From Lucifuga dentata (lineage: Eukaryota; Chordata; Actinopteri; Ophidiiformes; Bythitidae), in contig VXCM01001323.1 in the NCBI GenBank assembly GCA_014773175.1, forward strand, positions 42,686-106,685: a stretch of 64,000 nucleotides of DNA, given 5' to 3'. Each line of letters begins with the position of its first letter. The first letter of the stretch is position 1. Below are positions 11,101-26,100 of this stretch, in pieces. The notes under the pieces are model-generated. The model saw only the letters and a list, made by a program, of their open reading frames with translations. It was not told the origin of the DNA and did no database searches. The position numbers and the translations under genes were made by a program.

Positions 11101-14100
11101 TTCAACTGGGAGGAGACCCCGGGGAAAACCCAGAACACCCTGGAGGGATTGCATATCCCATCTGGCATGGGAACGCCTCGGAATCCCCCAAGAGGAGCTG
11201 GAGAATGTGGCTGGGGAGAGGGACATCTGGGCTACCTTGCTTGGCCTGCTGCCACCACGACCCAGTCAGGATAAGTGGAAGAAAATGGATGGACATTCAC
11301 ATAAAACTGCAAATCCCCATTTTCAGCAGCCATTGCTCTAGTGCCCTTATGATAAACTCTTTTAGCTCCTTCTTAATTAATCATGTTTAAATGCTAATTA
11401 GTTCTTAGAGATGCATTTGCAATTGCGATAGCAACCTGAAACCCATTATTCTATTCAAAAAAGCAGGTACATTGTCTTTACTTGGGTTGCAAGGTATCCC
11501 TAAAATTTTATTCTGGGTTAAAAAAAAAAAATACGCCAGCCTATTGTTAGTTAATGAAATGAAGGTTATTCCACATGTCAGATTGCCAAGAAACTGAAGG
11601 TTTCATACAATTGTGTCCACCATGTGTCCACCACTGCCTTGAGATGAAGGGCAAACTCAATCGAACCAGGGCAGGAAGAGAAGCAAAAGATCCCAGATGC
11701 ACAACTGTTCAAGAGGATAAGTACATCAGAGTCTTACAGGTCCTCAGTTGGCTGCTTTCTTAGATAGTACATGCCAAATACCAATGTCATCTACAACAGT
11801 GAAAGGATGACTCCGGGATGCGGGTCTTAAAGGCAGAGTTCCAAAGAAAAAGCAATATCTGAAACTGGCAAATACAAACAAAAAATTCAAATGGCCAAAA
11901 GAGCACAGACAGGGACGGTGGATGACTGGACAAATGTATTATAGATGGATGAGTCTATGTTTGAGGTGTCTGGATCAAGGAGGAGAACAAATGTGAGATG
12001 TAGAGCAAATGAAAGAATGCTGGGAAAGTGCATCTCTGGAAAAAGCTTCAGAGGGCATGGGTTGAAATTGACAGTAGAATTCCACAAGCCTGCAAAGCTG
12101 ATGATGAATGCAAAGTTTGCTGAATAGAGAGATTCTATCAAGTAAAAGGACTGTTGTGATAATGTCAATGTATTGGTTATAGTAGCTGATAAATTTGCTG
12201 CACAAACGTACCAATTTCTATCAAATGGGAAAACTTGATATGAAAACTTCTAACATTTTGGGTGATTCCAAACTCTTAAACACTGGTGAATGTCTTTTTT
12301 GTTTACTGTCGCACATATCTGGTTGAATTATCCATGACCAAAAATGTAACCAATTTCCAAACGCATAATTAGAGCCTGTGATCACTCCCAAACTGATCTA
12401 CTAACACCAGCCAACAAAAAAGTCTTAAGTTATTAATGTTTTCTGATGGTGTTGAAGCTTTAGTTACATCAGTAAAGAAACTTATAATTTGCATAACGAT
12501 GAGATGACAAACACAACATGCTGATTTTTTCATAATTAGGAAAAACTCTTTAATTATGTATATACATGTGTGTTAAAAATTTGATATGGTAATTAAATTA
12601 TTTTACTGTGTGGGCCCCGAGGATGGGAGATTAGCACGGAAGCTTTTGGAGATCAAAATAAATAAATAACCCGTATATATGGCTTTAAGATCGAATTTAG
12701 GAGTACAACAAAGTGTGTATATTGGAAGCATGCACCTTTGCTTACACAGAGAACTAAAAAGGATTTGTAATTGTTTTTGATGTCTTGAGAGACATTTGTT
12801 TGCTGGTATCGCCCCTGGGTGTATCCTCTGAAGAGAGATCATAGTTTTCTCTTTTCATGCCAGCAGGATACTTGATCTGACATCACAAAGCTCTTGTTAT
12901 TTTACTTTAACATCTGCCAGGAATGTTTCACTAAGTGTTACTGAAAGAGCGGTCAGTAATATAGCTCTTAGTAATGTGAAGTAATACGTATAGATTTTTC
13001 CGGTAATTCAAGCACGAAAAAATGGACACTTGTGTTTAAATACTAATATTAGAAATCAGATATGAAAGTTATCCATCAAAGATAAGTGATTAAAAAACCC
13101 CCTTCTAAATATGAGTAAAGATGAATTATCCTGAAGCTTCCTGCATACTGTGCCAGTTTGAAAAGATAATAACAATTGTGAAAGAAATATGTAGAAATCC
13201 CTTGTAGATCCTCTTCCAGGCCGACTGAGAAAAATTCAGAAGAATTTCCTTTCCATTATTTTAATTTAATTAAGGGTTATATTTTGTTAATATTTCCAAT
13301 GAAAGGTCAAGAGAATAAACAAAGACATTTTTTTTCCTCACAGCCCATGTTGCTTTTATTTACCAAGGATGCCCATATTTGTGGAGGGCTCTGAATCTCC
13401 CGCAGTGTGACCTGCTCTAATCGCAAGTGTGTATGAGCCTTAAAACTAAATCTATGCCTCCAATTCCATTTGTTCCAATCACAATTATTAAATGTAACGT
13501 CATCTGATGTTGAAATTCTCTGAGCGAGCACAGAAACCAGAACAGTTTACTTTGTCCTGATGGAGCTACAGTATTTACACAGCTTTAATATTATCGATTG
13601 CACCAATAACAACATTAGACATTATTAAACCTCTTTGATTACTCTGATTATTCTCTCAGAATCACGCAGGCGAGGCAGTCGAGCGTTCTCAATAATTGCT
13701 GGCGAGACAGAATGCAATTTTTTAAATTCTGAGTACAATGAAAAGACAAACTAGTAAAGTTCTGATTTATTGTGAGTTACAATCAGCACCAACTTTTGAA
13801 GGTCAGTCAACAGCACACAGTTTTTGAGTATCTTTTGCTGCAGCATAATGACACTTGTTGAGGTTTTTGACATTTGTTCTAGTATAGTATTACAGCAGCG
13901 AATATCATGAGGCTCCATATCATGAAAACTCTTTACCTGACAGCAACTTGAAAAGGCCTGTGGACAGGCAATTTTCTCTTGTTCTCCAGAAAAACGCTCT
14001 GATGTGTTTTCCTGTCGCGTCGGTACAAAGAACTGTATAATTTTGGCTATAACATTCACCCCGCCGAAACAGCCATTTCCATGGCGACGCAGAGTTTGGA

Positions 14101-17100
14101 AGTGAAGGCTCGGCGCTGCACCAGAGGTGATGACAAGCATTTGAATGGTGTTGTGTGTGATTTACATTTCCGTTTAAAAGAGTAAAATGTACCTCGTAGC
14201 CCAGGACTCTTTCAGGGGTGAAGGAGAGAGCCTTCCAATTCACCTCAATCTCAGCGGCTGAGATGCTTCTGGCCCAAACTCCACTTGGCATCCCACTTGG
14301 CTCTGAAAACAGACAACAGGAGGAGGGAGCATTACTATCTTATTCCAACATGAGACAAGCTCGACAAATCTCCTTCAATTTTTCACATTTATATACACTC
14401 TAATGCTATCACTGTTGATCTGTACTTGGATGAATCATCGTGTGCAGGGACTGCAGCTAAATAAAGCAGCGCTGCACTACAGGCTGACCGTCTCAACATG
14501 ATGAGAGGTAGCATGGATCTAAATGCTAACCGGTTTTTTCACTCATTCAAAAGAGCGGTGACATTTACAGGCAATCTCTCTATCCTTATATGATTTTTTT
14601 TTTTTTTTTCAAACTGTCTCCTAGTTTTATCGCTTTTTATTGGACCACCAGCGAGTCAAAAAGATTTCTTCAGGTTTCTTTCAGTGGCATGGCAATCTCT
14701 TCCCTTTATTCATCGTGCTCTTTCAACAGAGTGGACGCAATAAAAGTTTCAGGTTTTGGAGCTGTGAAACAGCGTTGTATTCCTCTTTATGCCGTGGCCT
14801 TACCGATCTCTGCAGAGTAGATGGTGACCACAGGGCTGAAGGGTCCCTGTCCTTTGCTGTTGTAAGTGCCGACCTTGACGTGAAATGGGGAGAAGGGTGC
14901 GATGCTGTCATTGCGGTACACATAGCGGGACGCACCCGGGGCGGAGGTGGCCACATGTGTCCAGCTAACTTCTCCGAAAGCACGGAAAGCGATGATGTAA
15001 CCAAAGCTCTCGCCATTCTGCAGTTCTTCGGGGACAGGCTGAGAGTGAAACACAAAACTATAGTGATATTAAAACATATACAAACCACTCACGTTCATCC
15101 CACCGCTGGGTGACAGAATCACCACCCACTCGTACCCAGGAAAAAGTGCATGACCCTAAAATTGCTTTTGGGACCCACCCGACAAAATTAAATGAGGAGT
15201 AAAATGCCATTTAATAAAAGAATACAACCTTATTATAGACTGTCTGTGCAGCCTTCCAAAGGAAAAGTTATTGCTGCACTTAAAGGAGCATATCAGTGAT
15301 TTTGCCTGTTTGAGCCCAATAAATACAACCGCTTACACATTACATTACTGTCAACCGTTTTCCAAAACACACTACTGATGCAGTAAATATTATAATTATT
15401 TTTCCTGTCTTCCAGCAATTAAATTGCTATTAAAATCACTTTGTAGAGATATGAAACCTGTTTGAGATAGGTAATCCATTATAAAATGTCACCAAATGTC
15501 ATTCTTATTTTTTGTGGAAGTTACTTAATTTTACTGGTCCAACACAGAGCTGCACAGAAGAAAATATATGCGTCCACCAGGAAATGTAGTCCCTGGAGAA
15601 GACGGCTTTTAATGGGAAATTAAAAGCAACTGTGCCTCCTATGTTTGGACAAAGGTGTTAACAAGCTAAACACTGAATTTTAAGGTGGATGTATCACCTG
15701 AACATTTGATTTTTAAAGAGATTTTTTATTAGGAGATTTGGCAAAATAACAGGAAAACTAAAATACAGTTTTTGTGTTTTGGAAGTTGGTTGCCAATAAC
15801 GTAACATGCATGTGGGTTGTATTTATTGGACTCAAACATGCAAAATCACCAGTATGCTCTATTAATGAAATGAGAAACTTCAAATACTGTGATAGCTTTG
15901 GATTTCTTCAACATCTCCAATTCTTTTCTGCTACCTGACTGGTTTGTGTTGTAGATTCGGCTGGAAAACAGTAATTCCCTCCAGGTCTAAGCCTCGTAAA
16001 TGACAATAACTGCCAGATTCAGTGTTCTGCTTGTGTATACATTAGCATTGTCTTACACGGAGAGACTCTAAGAATTTACAGCTGCTGCAGCACCAGAAAT
16101 TTAATTATCCTGAATTTATGACACTACAAGTAAAACGAAGCCAAGGCTTTGATTTAGCCAGAAATAATAAGCACCTCATTTCAGTGGTATAAAGTCAGAC
16201 TACCAGCAGGCACTTTAGATAACAGGCTACAACATAAGACCGATGACTTACCTCCCATGTGATGACCAGTTCAGATCTGCTGCCGCCTCCTCCACCCACA
16301 TCACCTGGTGCTGCGTCAGGAACTACAAAACACAAAGCCATGCTCACAGCTCCACGCAAACAACACTTAGAGCTTTATTTTTTTTTTTTTTTANTTTTTT
16401 TTTTTTTTTCATAAAAGGCAAAAACAGCACAAGGTTTACTTTGAGGTTTTAGCATTCCCTTTACTGTACCTGCATCTTCTGTCCTGGTCTTGACTGAAAC
16501 CGGGCTGGGTTCTCCCACTCCAACACTGTTTTTGGCCAGCACCCTAAACTCATACTCCACCCAGGCATTGAGGTCCACTACAGTGGCAGTTAATGTGTTC
16601 CCGCCGATTATCTCAGGAACTGGAAAAAAAAACACACACACAAAAATAATAACAATCTCAAATGCCTGTTGACAAATGCAAAGCTTAAGCAAGTCCACAT
16701 ATGGACTAAAAGGCATGAAATATATACAAATGACCAGTTTATTAGGGAGATTTGTACAATCCATGCAATAACTGTGCAGTATCCTTATCTTATATTTTTG
16801 TATACTGACTTGTATATTTTTTCTTGTTGAGCACCAAGCACCAGAGCAAATTCCTTGTATGTGAAAACCTACTTGNTTGTATATTTTTTCTTGTTGAGCA
16901 CCAAGCACCAGAGCAAATTCCTTGTATGTGAAAACCTACTTGTCAATAAATCCGATTCTGATTCTGGTTATTTTGTGGTATTAGTTACTGGTAGTATTGT
17001 ATAGGATTGCACTGTATGGAAACGTGTTTTATCCATCATTATTTACATACATGAGAGGGACAGAAAATTAAAAACACCTTTCAATATCATGCAGTCCTAT

Positions 17101-20100
17101 ACAGTCCATGACTAACCATGGTCTCAAATATTACCATAGACTTAAATCTATTAGGAACATTAGAAGACAGACCTCACTGAACCTAATCAATAAGAAATAT
17201 GAAACATCTGCGTGCGTGCGTATGTGTGTGTCTCTTCTAGGTTCTACGACATGATTAGATCATCATTTTATGTCACTAATTGAAATTAGCATTGTAGGTG
17301 TTACATGTTGTGCTTTCAGGATGTAAGTGTAAGTGTTATATAAGTGTTATGTGCGTGTTATGTATTTTTTATATGGTCATAATGTTTCATTCTGATGTGG
17401 ACACCAGGAGAATAATTCATGTAATGCAGTAGCTAATAGGGATTCTTATAAACAAAAAAAAAAAAAAANAAAAAAAAAAAAAACCCAACATGAATATTTT
17501 GACTTTGATAATAAGTACGTTAACATGCACATTAAAACTAGGATTATACACACATTAAAGCAATAAATCAATTGTTTTTCAAGCATCATGTTGATGTAGA
17601 CACCATAATTACACTGAAATTGGTGTAAACTAGAGTGAATTTACTCTAACAGGCCTAGATTATACAATTCTACATTGATTTATTTAGACACGTACATGTT
17701 ATAATCAGATTAAGCCACTCCAACATGCATTTCCTCACCTGGCGTACTCCTCATACTCTGATTATGCAATGAGTCATGTATATTCAGTGAACAACAGAGT
17801 TCTATTAACTACATACATGTTTACTGTATGTTTGCCTTAATCTGAATACAGACAACAATCAGCGTACAATATGCATGAAAATGTGAAAAGTGTTATAGTG
17901 GTCTAGCGGCTACATTTACACTACAGGTTTTGATGTCCAATTCTGATTTTTTTTAACAGATTTTTTCTTGCTTCTTTACCTGTGTTTACACAGTTAATAA
18001 GACCTGAAACAACCCAATGCACAAACAAGGGTCACTGCTACGAGTGTCACGCTAAATCACTTTGTTCTCTCTCTGAGCCTACACTCTGACTTCCGTTCTT
18101 GGGGTGGGGGGTGGNGTGGGAGATGTCCCTATGGGCATCAGTGACATATGTGAATGTAGCATATTTTATAAGGTGAAAATTCATTTCTGCGTGAGGCGTA
18201 CCTGTGTTCACCCTCTGCCAGCCCACGGTGAAGGGAGTCCTGGTCTGGATGAGGTAATTGGTGATGGGGCTGCCGTTGTCTCTGCCGGGGGTCCAGGTCA
18301 GCTGGGCTGTGCTGTCTGTCACCTCCTCCACTGTCACAGAGTCTGGGGGGCCAGGGGAGCCTGAATCACAGGATCAGACACTGTGAGGTATTCACACATG
18401 CACATGTACAGTCCCATATCTACAGCTGTGGTGGAAGAAAGAACTCAAATCCTTTGCTAATGGAAAAATTACAAGGGGAAAAAACAAAAGTCCATTCAAA
18501 ATTGTACTTTAGTAAAAGCACTAAATTGTACTCAAGTACCAAAAGTACTCAATGTCATTGTTGAATTATTGATGCAGTAATCTGTCACCCTCGAGTGTGA
18601 AAAAATCTTGTATCTCCAGTTTTGGAGAGTTTCTACTGACAAAGAACATGTTGGATTTAAATAATTTTTAAAAAATCTCATTGGAGATGAGGTTTTTTTT
18701 TTTAACCCTATAATCTCTTTGCTTTTAGATCAGCTGATAGATCTGACAACAGCAAAATTTTATAATCTTGAAATCAATTTAAGTTTCAATCCACAAAGTA
18801 ACTAAAACTTCTCCAATAAATGCAGTGGAGTAAAAAGTACAATATTTCTTCCTAAAATGCAGTGAAAGTGAAAGCAGCACACCTGGACTACTGTACTACA
18901 TATGTGTACATGTACACGTACAATATTTCTAGACGAGACTGCTGTGCTTAATTAAAAGAGATTATTTGAAATCTCATCTTGAAATTTACATTAAGAGAAA
19001 AAGTATTTTAAAAAGCTTTGAATGTGAGCACAGGTGACACCCTTCATACTTATTTAAGTTAATTCAAGATTTTCTTCCTCCAGTGTTCAACCGACTTGTA
19101 ATCCTTCCCTTTCATGCTCCTCCTGGTAATTGATTGATGAAACAGCCGACATAAGTAGTTGCAAGGAGTCAAATTAAAAGGAAAAGATGAAAAAGGGTCT
19201 CATAGCCCTGAAGAACTGGAGTTTTATCATTTATTTTCATTATCCCACCAATTAGGCGGTGTGATGTTTTACTTTAGGCTCATCTCCTGTTTCCTGTTCT
19301 AATGAACGTGTCAGCTCATCAGAAATAATAGACCACTGGAGAGCTTTGAGACAGCAGAATAATAACGCCACAGTTCAGCTCATGCTCATCACCGACTCTG
19401 ATGTGCTTTCTATCATATTAAAAACCAAAAAACTATTTTAAGGTATATAACCAATGTACGTGTTTGTGGTTTATACAATATATACTGTATATAATAATGT
19501 ATTGATTGCATTGCATGATAAAGTATTGAACACCACAGCATATTTATTTAACAGAGGCCTTGTATGTGTTGCCTACATACACGCAACATTAAAGCCCTGG
19601 CTTTAGAGATATTGATCTCTGTAAAACTCATTAGCAGCTTTAATACACTGGCCTCATTTTTACATATTAATGGGACACATAATCAGGGATCAATTCCTTA
19701 TCCTTTTAATTATATTTCATTGGCTGAGGCGAGAGGATGTTGTCAGTGTCTTGGTGTTCAAATAATCTATTATTAATATGGACGGACTGACTGGGCTTGG
19801 CACATGGCTAATTCAATTTAAGGCTAGCATGTAATAATAATAATAATGAAAACATGTAGTCACAATGCTGGATTGGCCGCTGTGAGGTGTGCTTCCCCAC
19901 ATACTGTCTTCCAGGATGATATCGCCACTATCAAACGAGCACGAGTGCTCGCCAAGTGGTTTGAATGCTAATGATAATGATGTTATCCATATGCCATGAC
20001 CTTCTCAATAACCACCAGCACCCGGTGGAGTGTTTGCGAGGCATGGTGGAGTGGCATCTAAAACATTTTCCACTGCAATTGTACGAAAACGAGGAGCCAG

Positions 20101-23100
20101 ATGATCACTGCGAGTCTTTGTGTCAGGTGTGATTATCATTGACCTTCACTGTGAGGAGAGGAGCAAAACAGGAGCGGATACAGAAACCTGCAAAATGACA
20201 GAGTCACAAACGCCGGATAATATTACACGGCTGCAATAATGTGTCTATTTTCAATACTCAGAAAGAAAGGACAATTGTGTGGCTAAATTATTTATATGAA
20301 TCCATAAAATGACATCTCTCCTAATGTTCCAGTTAACTTATGACAAATGGCTGCTGTGACAATTGTGTTGATTCCACTTCAGCGATTCCAATCACAAACT
20401 AGGTTAAATCTAAAAGAAATGCATGTGAGGTGTACATCCAATCTGAGTGGCTGCTATTAACACGACTATAATGATAATACACAAATTTTATAACACTCAA
20501 ATTACATTTTCCAACAAAAGGATTTTCAGACCTATAGACCATTTGCTCTCACAAGAATCCTTCGGTTTCACATAGTAAAAAATCCAATCAAACCAAATTA
20601 TATCAACAGTGAGAACAGTAGCTCCGCTCACTGGTCAGAAATGTCTCAGGGTGGGAGAAAGAAAATCAAGACAGGAAAAAGTTTACTATGCCAGGATAAT
20701 TAAGTAACATGGAACAAAGATGAAACTGGGATACTTTCCTAGTAATAGTCATCATTTGGGCCACGTACCAAGAACACTATAGCAGCAGAAGCTGCATCTG
20801 ACTTCAAGTCAATGTGTGTTTAATGTTTCACATTATGTAAAGAATATGTGCTGCCTTCTGACAGCTGAACAGGAGAACGGCATGCATATTGAGTACAACC
20901 ACATGTTAACTTTCAACATGTTCATCTGAAGACAAGTTAAGTAATTTTGATATGTTGCGACTATTTCACAGAATTGTTTCTAATCAAAGGTGTAGTTTAT
21001 TTGTGGTAAAGTTTGCTTTGTGTTCAACACTTTTAGTAGTTTTATGGGAGATATGACAAGCATCAAATGTAAAACAAACTTCACCGCAGCTGTAGTTATG
21101 TAGGCACATGCAACCCTCTCCAATTTTAGATCAATCAATAGATCAATAGATTACCTTGTTGTTGGTTCAAAACTAATGCAGATCACTTTTACACTACAAG
21201 TGAGCCACTCAATAGTTTGACTGGAATCAATTAAAATGGTGCAATGTTCAATAGCTGTGTTCTCATATGCCCAAATGAACACTTAAAGGGAAATGCTCTA
21301 GTGTCAAGAAAAAAAAAAAAAAAAAAAAAAAAGGAACTAGGTGTAAAAATGCCCTTAAAGCACAGGGATCAAAATTCAACACTTCTTTATACTCACTAAA
21401 ATGCTTCAATACAACCAAGTACTGAAAAATGCAATGTCATACCTAGGTAAGATTAGTTACTATGGTAATTTTCACATCTATAGTCTATTCTGGTTGGTAT
21501 CAGAGAAGGAATTGTTGCTGCTGTTGCATTAACGGTTGATTCAATTTGGTCTTGCGCAGAAAATTTTCAAGTTTGGATCATGTTTACATCCCAGATGAAC
21601 TGCTCCAGAATTCAATGGTAACTAAACCAAGACCATGTCCTCTAAAGTCTGGGTGAAGTTGTTTTGGTCCCCATCTGAGTTTGATTGCTCTTTTCAGACC
21701 TTCCCAAAGAATCCTACCAAGAGTGAAAACAAACTCGAAACTGATTAAGCCTGAATAAGCCTCATAGTTGCTAACAAGCCTTTAAACAGTAAATCTCATC
21801 AGCAAACAAAGGATTTGCACTCAAAGCAAATGTCCTTTACTGGATGCGTGCATTTGTATATGTGCAAACCTCCGTTTTGCAACTTTATCAATGTTCAACA
21901 CAAATTGCCTACTATTGTATATTACAACATAAAAAAGTGTGTGTGTGTGTGTGTGNACAAAAAGCATAATATGCCCCTTTAAAATGTGACTTGTGTCCGT
22001 TATGGGTCATAGTTGTAGAGTGTGTGTTTCCAAACAGACCGACTATGTGTTAAATTGGAAAATAAGTTCCAATTAACACACTGCTGCTGCCAGTTTGTTG
22101 GGCGTTGGTGGTTGCGATCAAACAAAAGTGTTCATTTGGCCTCAGTGACTGATCACCATCCAGCTTCATGCTTTGCCACGCAGCCCAACATTCGAAGCCA
22201 TTCGATCCAAACAATGAGACACCCGTGACAGCTGCCACGAGCAGGAAGTGTAAATAATGCACAATCTAAGTCGCACACAAGTTTCCCTCCAGTCAATACT
22301 CGGCCAATCCATTTCCAAGACTTTGATATTGCTTATAGCTGAGAAACAGCCTTATTGCCACTTAGTTCTCCGTCATTTGGAAGGAAGGGTTTATTAATAC
22401 GATTTGCCTAGGATCTTCAATTTGCCAAGCTGAATCATTATCCTTACAAAGATAAAGATGTGGATCCAACCTTTTCAAACCTTGACACTAAAATCATTCT
22501 TTGCCTTATCTGGCATTTATCATATTTGCATTGTGTCAATTTGCCGGGCTATTTGGAGTATTGATCACAGCTAGAAACATTCCTCCTCTCGCTCTGCATG
22601 CCATTTAGCTCTGCAAACCTGCCACTCTCAAAAACATATAATAAAAGTTGTTTTGTTTTGTTCTGCCCGATGTAGCTCTTGACAATCATGTCTTTTTGGT
22701 AGCGAGCTACACATACTGCATGAGCGAGCACAGACAGGCATCAACGTTCCACCGGCAAGTATATTGCTGAGACAGCATTGCAAATTGGTAATTAAATGAA
22801 GGGAAAAAAGCATCTTAGCAATTCCTATCGGATATTACGACAATTTTGACAGTTTTGTCAAGTTCTGTACTTGTACAAATGTCCTCAAATGCTTCATAAC
22901 ACAGAAAACTGAGTCTTGTGTTTTATTTAGTCAAACAACTGCTACTACAAATAAGCCAGACACAAAAACTGGGACTGATGACACCCAGAATGTTCCTCTT
23001 GAGATTTGGGAAACAATTTGGGTTCAGCACGGCAATCACTGGCTGAAACAAAACCCATTTAAAAGCCAAAGCAAATATTACATGCCTGGAAAGTCTGGAT

Positions 23101-26100
23101 TCTTGCTATTGTCAGTAAAACATTTCCATGTAATATCGCCACAAAGTTTTTTTTATAATCGGATAAAATTAAAATCCTTATTTTCTTCTTTCCTTCATCT
23201 GTGGTTTTCTTAAGGCAAACAGTCTTAGTTTCCATCTTATAGATCAGAAGGCATCGTGCTATTATGGCTTCTTGAAAGGGGTAACCAAACACATTGCTGC
23301 CTTGTTATAATTAGTGACTAAAGAGCAGAGAAGAGGTTTTCTTACCTTTCACGATCAATACAGCCACAGCTGACAGGCTCTCCACGTCGGTGTCCACCAC
23401 GCAGATATACTTCCCAGCATGGTAAAGCTGGATATTCCTGATCATCAGATCCCCTGCTGTTCTCTACCAAGAAGGAGAGAAAGCTTTATGTAGCATAAAA
23501 GATAACATACCCTGTGACAGCTTATTAAAGAATGTAGTGAAGCATATGTAAGGTGCAGTAAACAGACGTGCCGAAAAGCATTTGCAGATCTTGCAGTTAC
23601 ACAGCAAATACTTGACAGAGGAAAATCGGTATTTTAGGATGTTTTACATACAGCTCTTGACAGTTTTGGCCGTCAGAGGTACGAAGATGAAATATAATCA
23701 GAAAAAAATCCTAATATGCCAAACCCTATTCAGAGCGTCAGATGAAAAAAAAAAAGGATCAAGGCCAGATTTCACTGAAATGTTTGCAGAGAGAGAGGAG
23801 AGTTTTTGTGCATGACAAGGCCTCAGCTATTCCACTTGCTTTTTGCAGAGGTCACCACACAACCTTTACGCTGCAGTGAGCGAGTACACAAATAAGCCCT
23901 CTTTCTGTTGAATTTTGCAGGGAGTTTTAGTTTGGAAAGAGGAGAAAGAGACCTCTAAATTCTCATCTGACAGGACACCCACAAGCAGCAAATGGCAAAT
24001 TAGCAATGAAATCCTTCTCTTGGCATTGGCAGGAAAACATGGCCGTGGAGCCAATTTGGTTTAATTATGGAAATTAATTCCTTGAAGCAGCAAAGTTAAG
24101 TTGATAATGTTTTTGGACTGAGGACATTCTAGTATTTCTGAGGAATGAGTCCTTTCAGATAAGCATTGTCAGTCAAACACACACAGGCAGAATGGGTAAT
24201 CTTGAACTGTGTGAGGGCATCCTGGAAGTGTTTTGCCATTTGGGGCACTGCCATGCTTTTATTCTTCTAACAGACACCTCTAATGATTATGTGTATCCTT
24301 ATTCTGTTAGCAAGCTATGTCAAAGTGGGATTTGATAAGAATTCAAGACCAGCCATGTTATAAAAAGTAGATTACCTTAGAAAGGAGAAGTGCACTCACA
24401 CAGATGACAGCTTTTCACAATGATGGAGTCAGTACCGCATTTGATTTTTGTGCAGGAAAAAGTATTTTGGCACAGTGACCACAGTGTTTCCAGTCCCAAA
24501 AATACAAATGAAATCTTCAACTGACTGAATGATTGTATTCCTTACAAACATTTTCACACTCTCATAGCTTATTATGCCTCCAGTGAGGCTTTGTGAATTG
24601 CGGAAAAACCATCATATCTCACTGATTGCAGCGTGATGAGCCACAGTGAATCTCTGAAAGAAATGTCAAGCAACAAGCTGTCTCTTTTAACTAATGGCAG
24701 GGATGAAGTGAAGCAAGATGAGAAGAGGCGCTAACCACCCATTCACATGTACAGAAGAAGTACGACTGTGGGTCACTCACCCCTCCCACCAGCTCAAAAT
24801 GATCGTCTCCCTTGGCGATGAGCTGTCCGTTGATAGCCCAGGAGAAGGAAACGTCAAGGACGGGGTCGCTGGTGACCTGACATGGTAACACGATGCTCTC
24901 GCCCACAATGATTTCCATATCCACTGGCCCCTGGGTGATTCTGGTTGGATCTGCTCCCACCCCCAAAACACATTGCTGTCATCTCCGTCAGAAATGACTC
25001 AGTGTGTCTCACAATCTCACACAGCACACAACTCTAAGGCTGAGCACAATATTACGCAAAACACAATACAATCATCCCGAATGGGCTAAATTGTAAATTG
25101 AATGATAAATAGGCCATGTGATTAAAACCTCAACAGCTTCCAGAATTACTTAACATTTAAACTTAACATTTCATATTAAACAGATTTCCATGTTCTTATT
25201 TTCATTTAAGGATCTGTTTTGAATCCTTTTCAATGCTGTAACCACTGATCCAGTTCTACTCATCTTTGCTGCAGCACCACTGTGCAAACTGAGTGAAAAC
25301 AGGCCATTTTAGGTAATGATCCCTACTGAAAAGCTCATAGATGCTGGCCAAACCTCCGCTCGCTGGCCTCGTGCTTGTTGAGTGTGTCTAACTAGATGTG
25401 TACGCAGGCAAATTCATGTGTGACATGTTCATGTCAACATGTCACAGAAGCAAAGGGAAAATCAAAACCAAAGCTTTCAAGTAATTCAGGATCTATGGGT
25501 TTATCTTATTGATATATTTCCATAGGTTTGATTTTAAAATTTGGGAACTTTGACAATGATTCGCAGATACTCCCTTCTAAAAAGACACTATATAGAAATG
25601 AGGGAACATAACAGGAAACATAACATGTCCACTTTAATATTACAAATACATAAATCATAAGCATATGATTATTGATTTTTTTAGTGGCTTTTACTGATAT
25701 AAAGTTGTTTTTGTAGAGATTTTTTAACATTTGAGGATACGATTTCTCAGAATAAGTGTCAGAGCTTTATGGCCAGCTTTAATACAATCCTGTCGCATGC
25801 CTTTTAAATTCCAGGTCATTCACTCTCGCTGGTACCACTTGCTCATATCATTACATTACGTCCTACATATCAATCAATATCGATATCTATGATTTAATCA
25901 AAACACTGCTGAGTCATACATGAGCGCTGCAGGGAAATGAACATGCTTTATCATCCAATTTAATGCAACTGCCTGTATTGATTGACAAAATAAAAAAAAA
26001 AAGGAAGCATAATATTATGGTGCACAAGAACATGCTGTATAGTCATAGGCAGTGCAGTATTATCTACATCAGGAAGGGTATTGTGAAAACCTTTGTCAAA

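Larger units (their letters stand above)
10741..12286 (+). mobile_element. Tc1-like transposon remnant, copy 1, with LINE insertion
   Basis: Termini are inverted repeats: left AAAAGTTTGGAATCACCC, right GGGTGATTCCAAACTCTTAA. The interior keeps decayed Tc1-type transposase: [19 protein letters not shown] then QEDKYIRV (about 11640-11740), [14 protein letters not shown] (about 11812-11850), and [20 protein letters not shown] (about 11915-11980) resembling the transposase W..VL.SDESKFE core. Stops and shifts make it non-functional. Confidence 0.75.
16620..18201. other. cntn3 intron 14
   Basis: Holds an L2-like 3' end (16745-16965) with an assembly duplication, a poly-A tract with N at 17469, and a repeat shared with 41080-41400. 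A single N at 18115 lies in a GT/G-rich run. Confidence 0.6.
18361..23345. other. cntn3 intron 13 (about 5 kb)
   Basis: No exon found. Contains a hAT-type small element (18420-18905), a Tc1-type transposase fragment (19885-20090), poly-A at 21308-21332 and (GT)n with N at 21956. The rest is unassigned AT-rich DNA. Confidence 0.6.
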
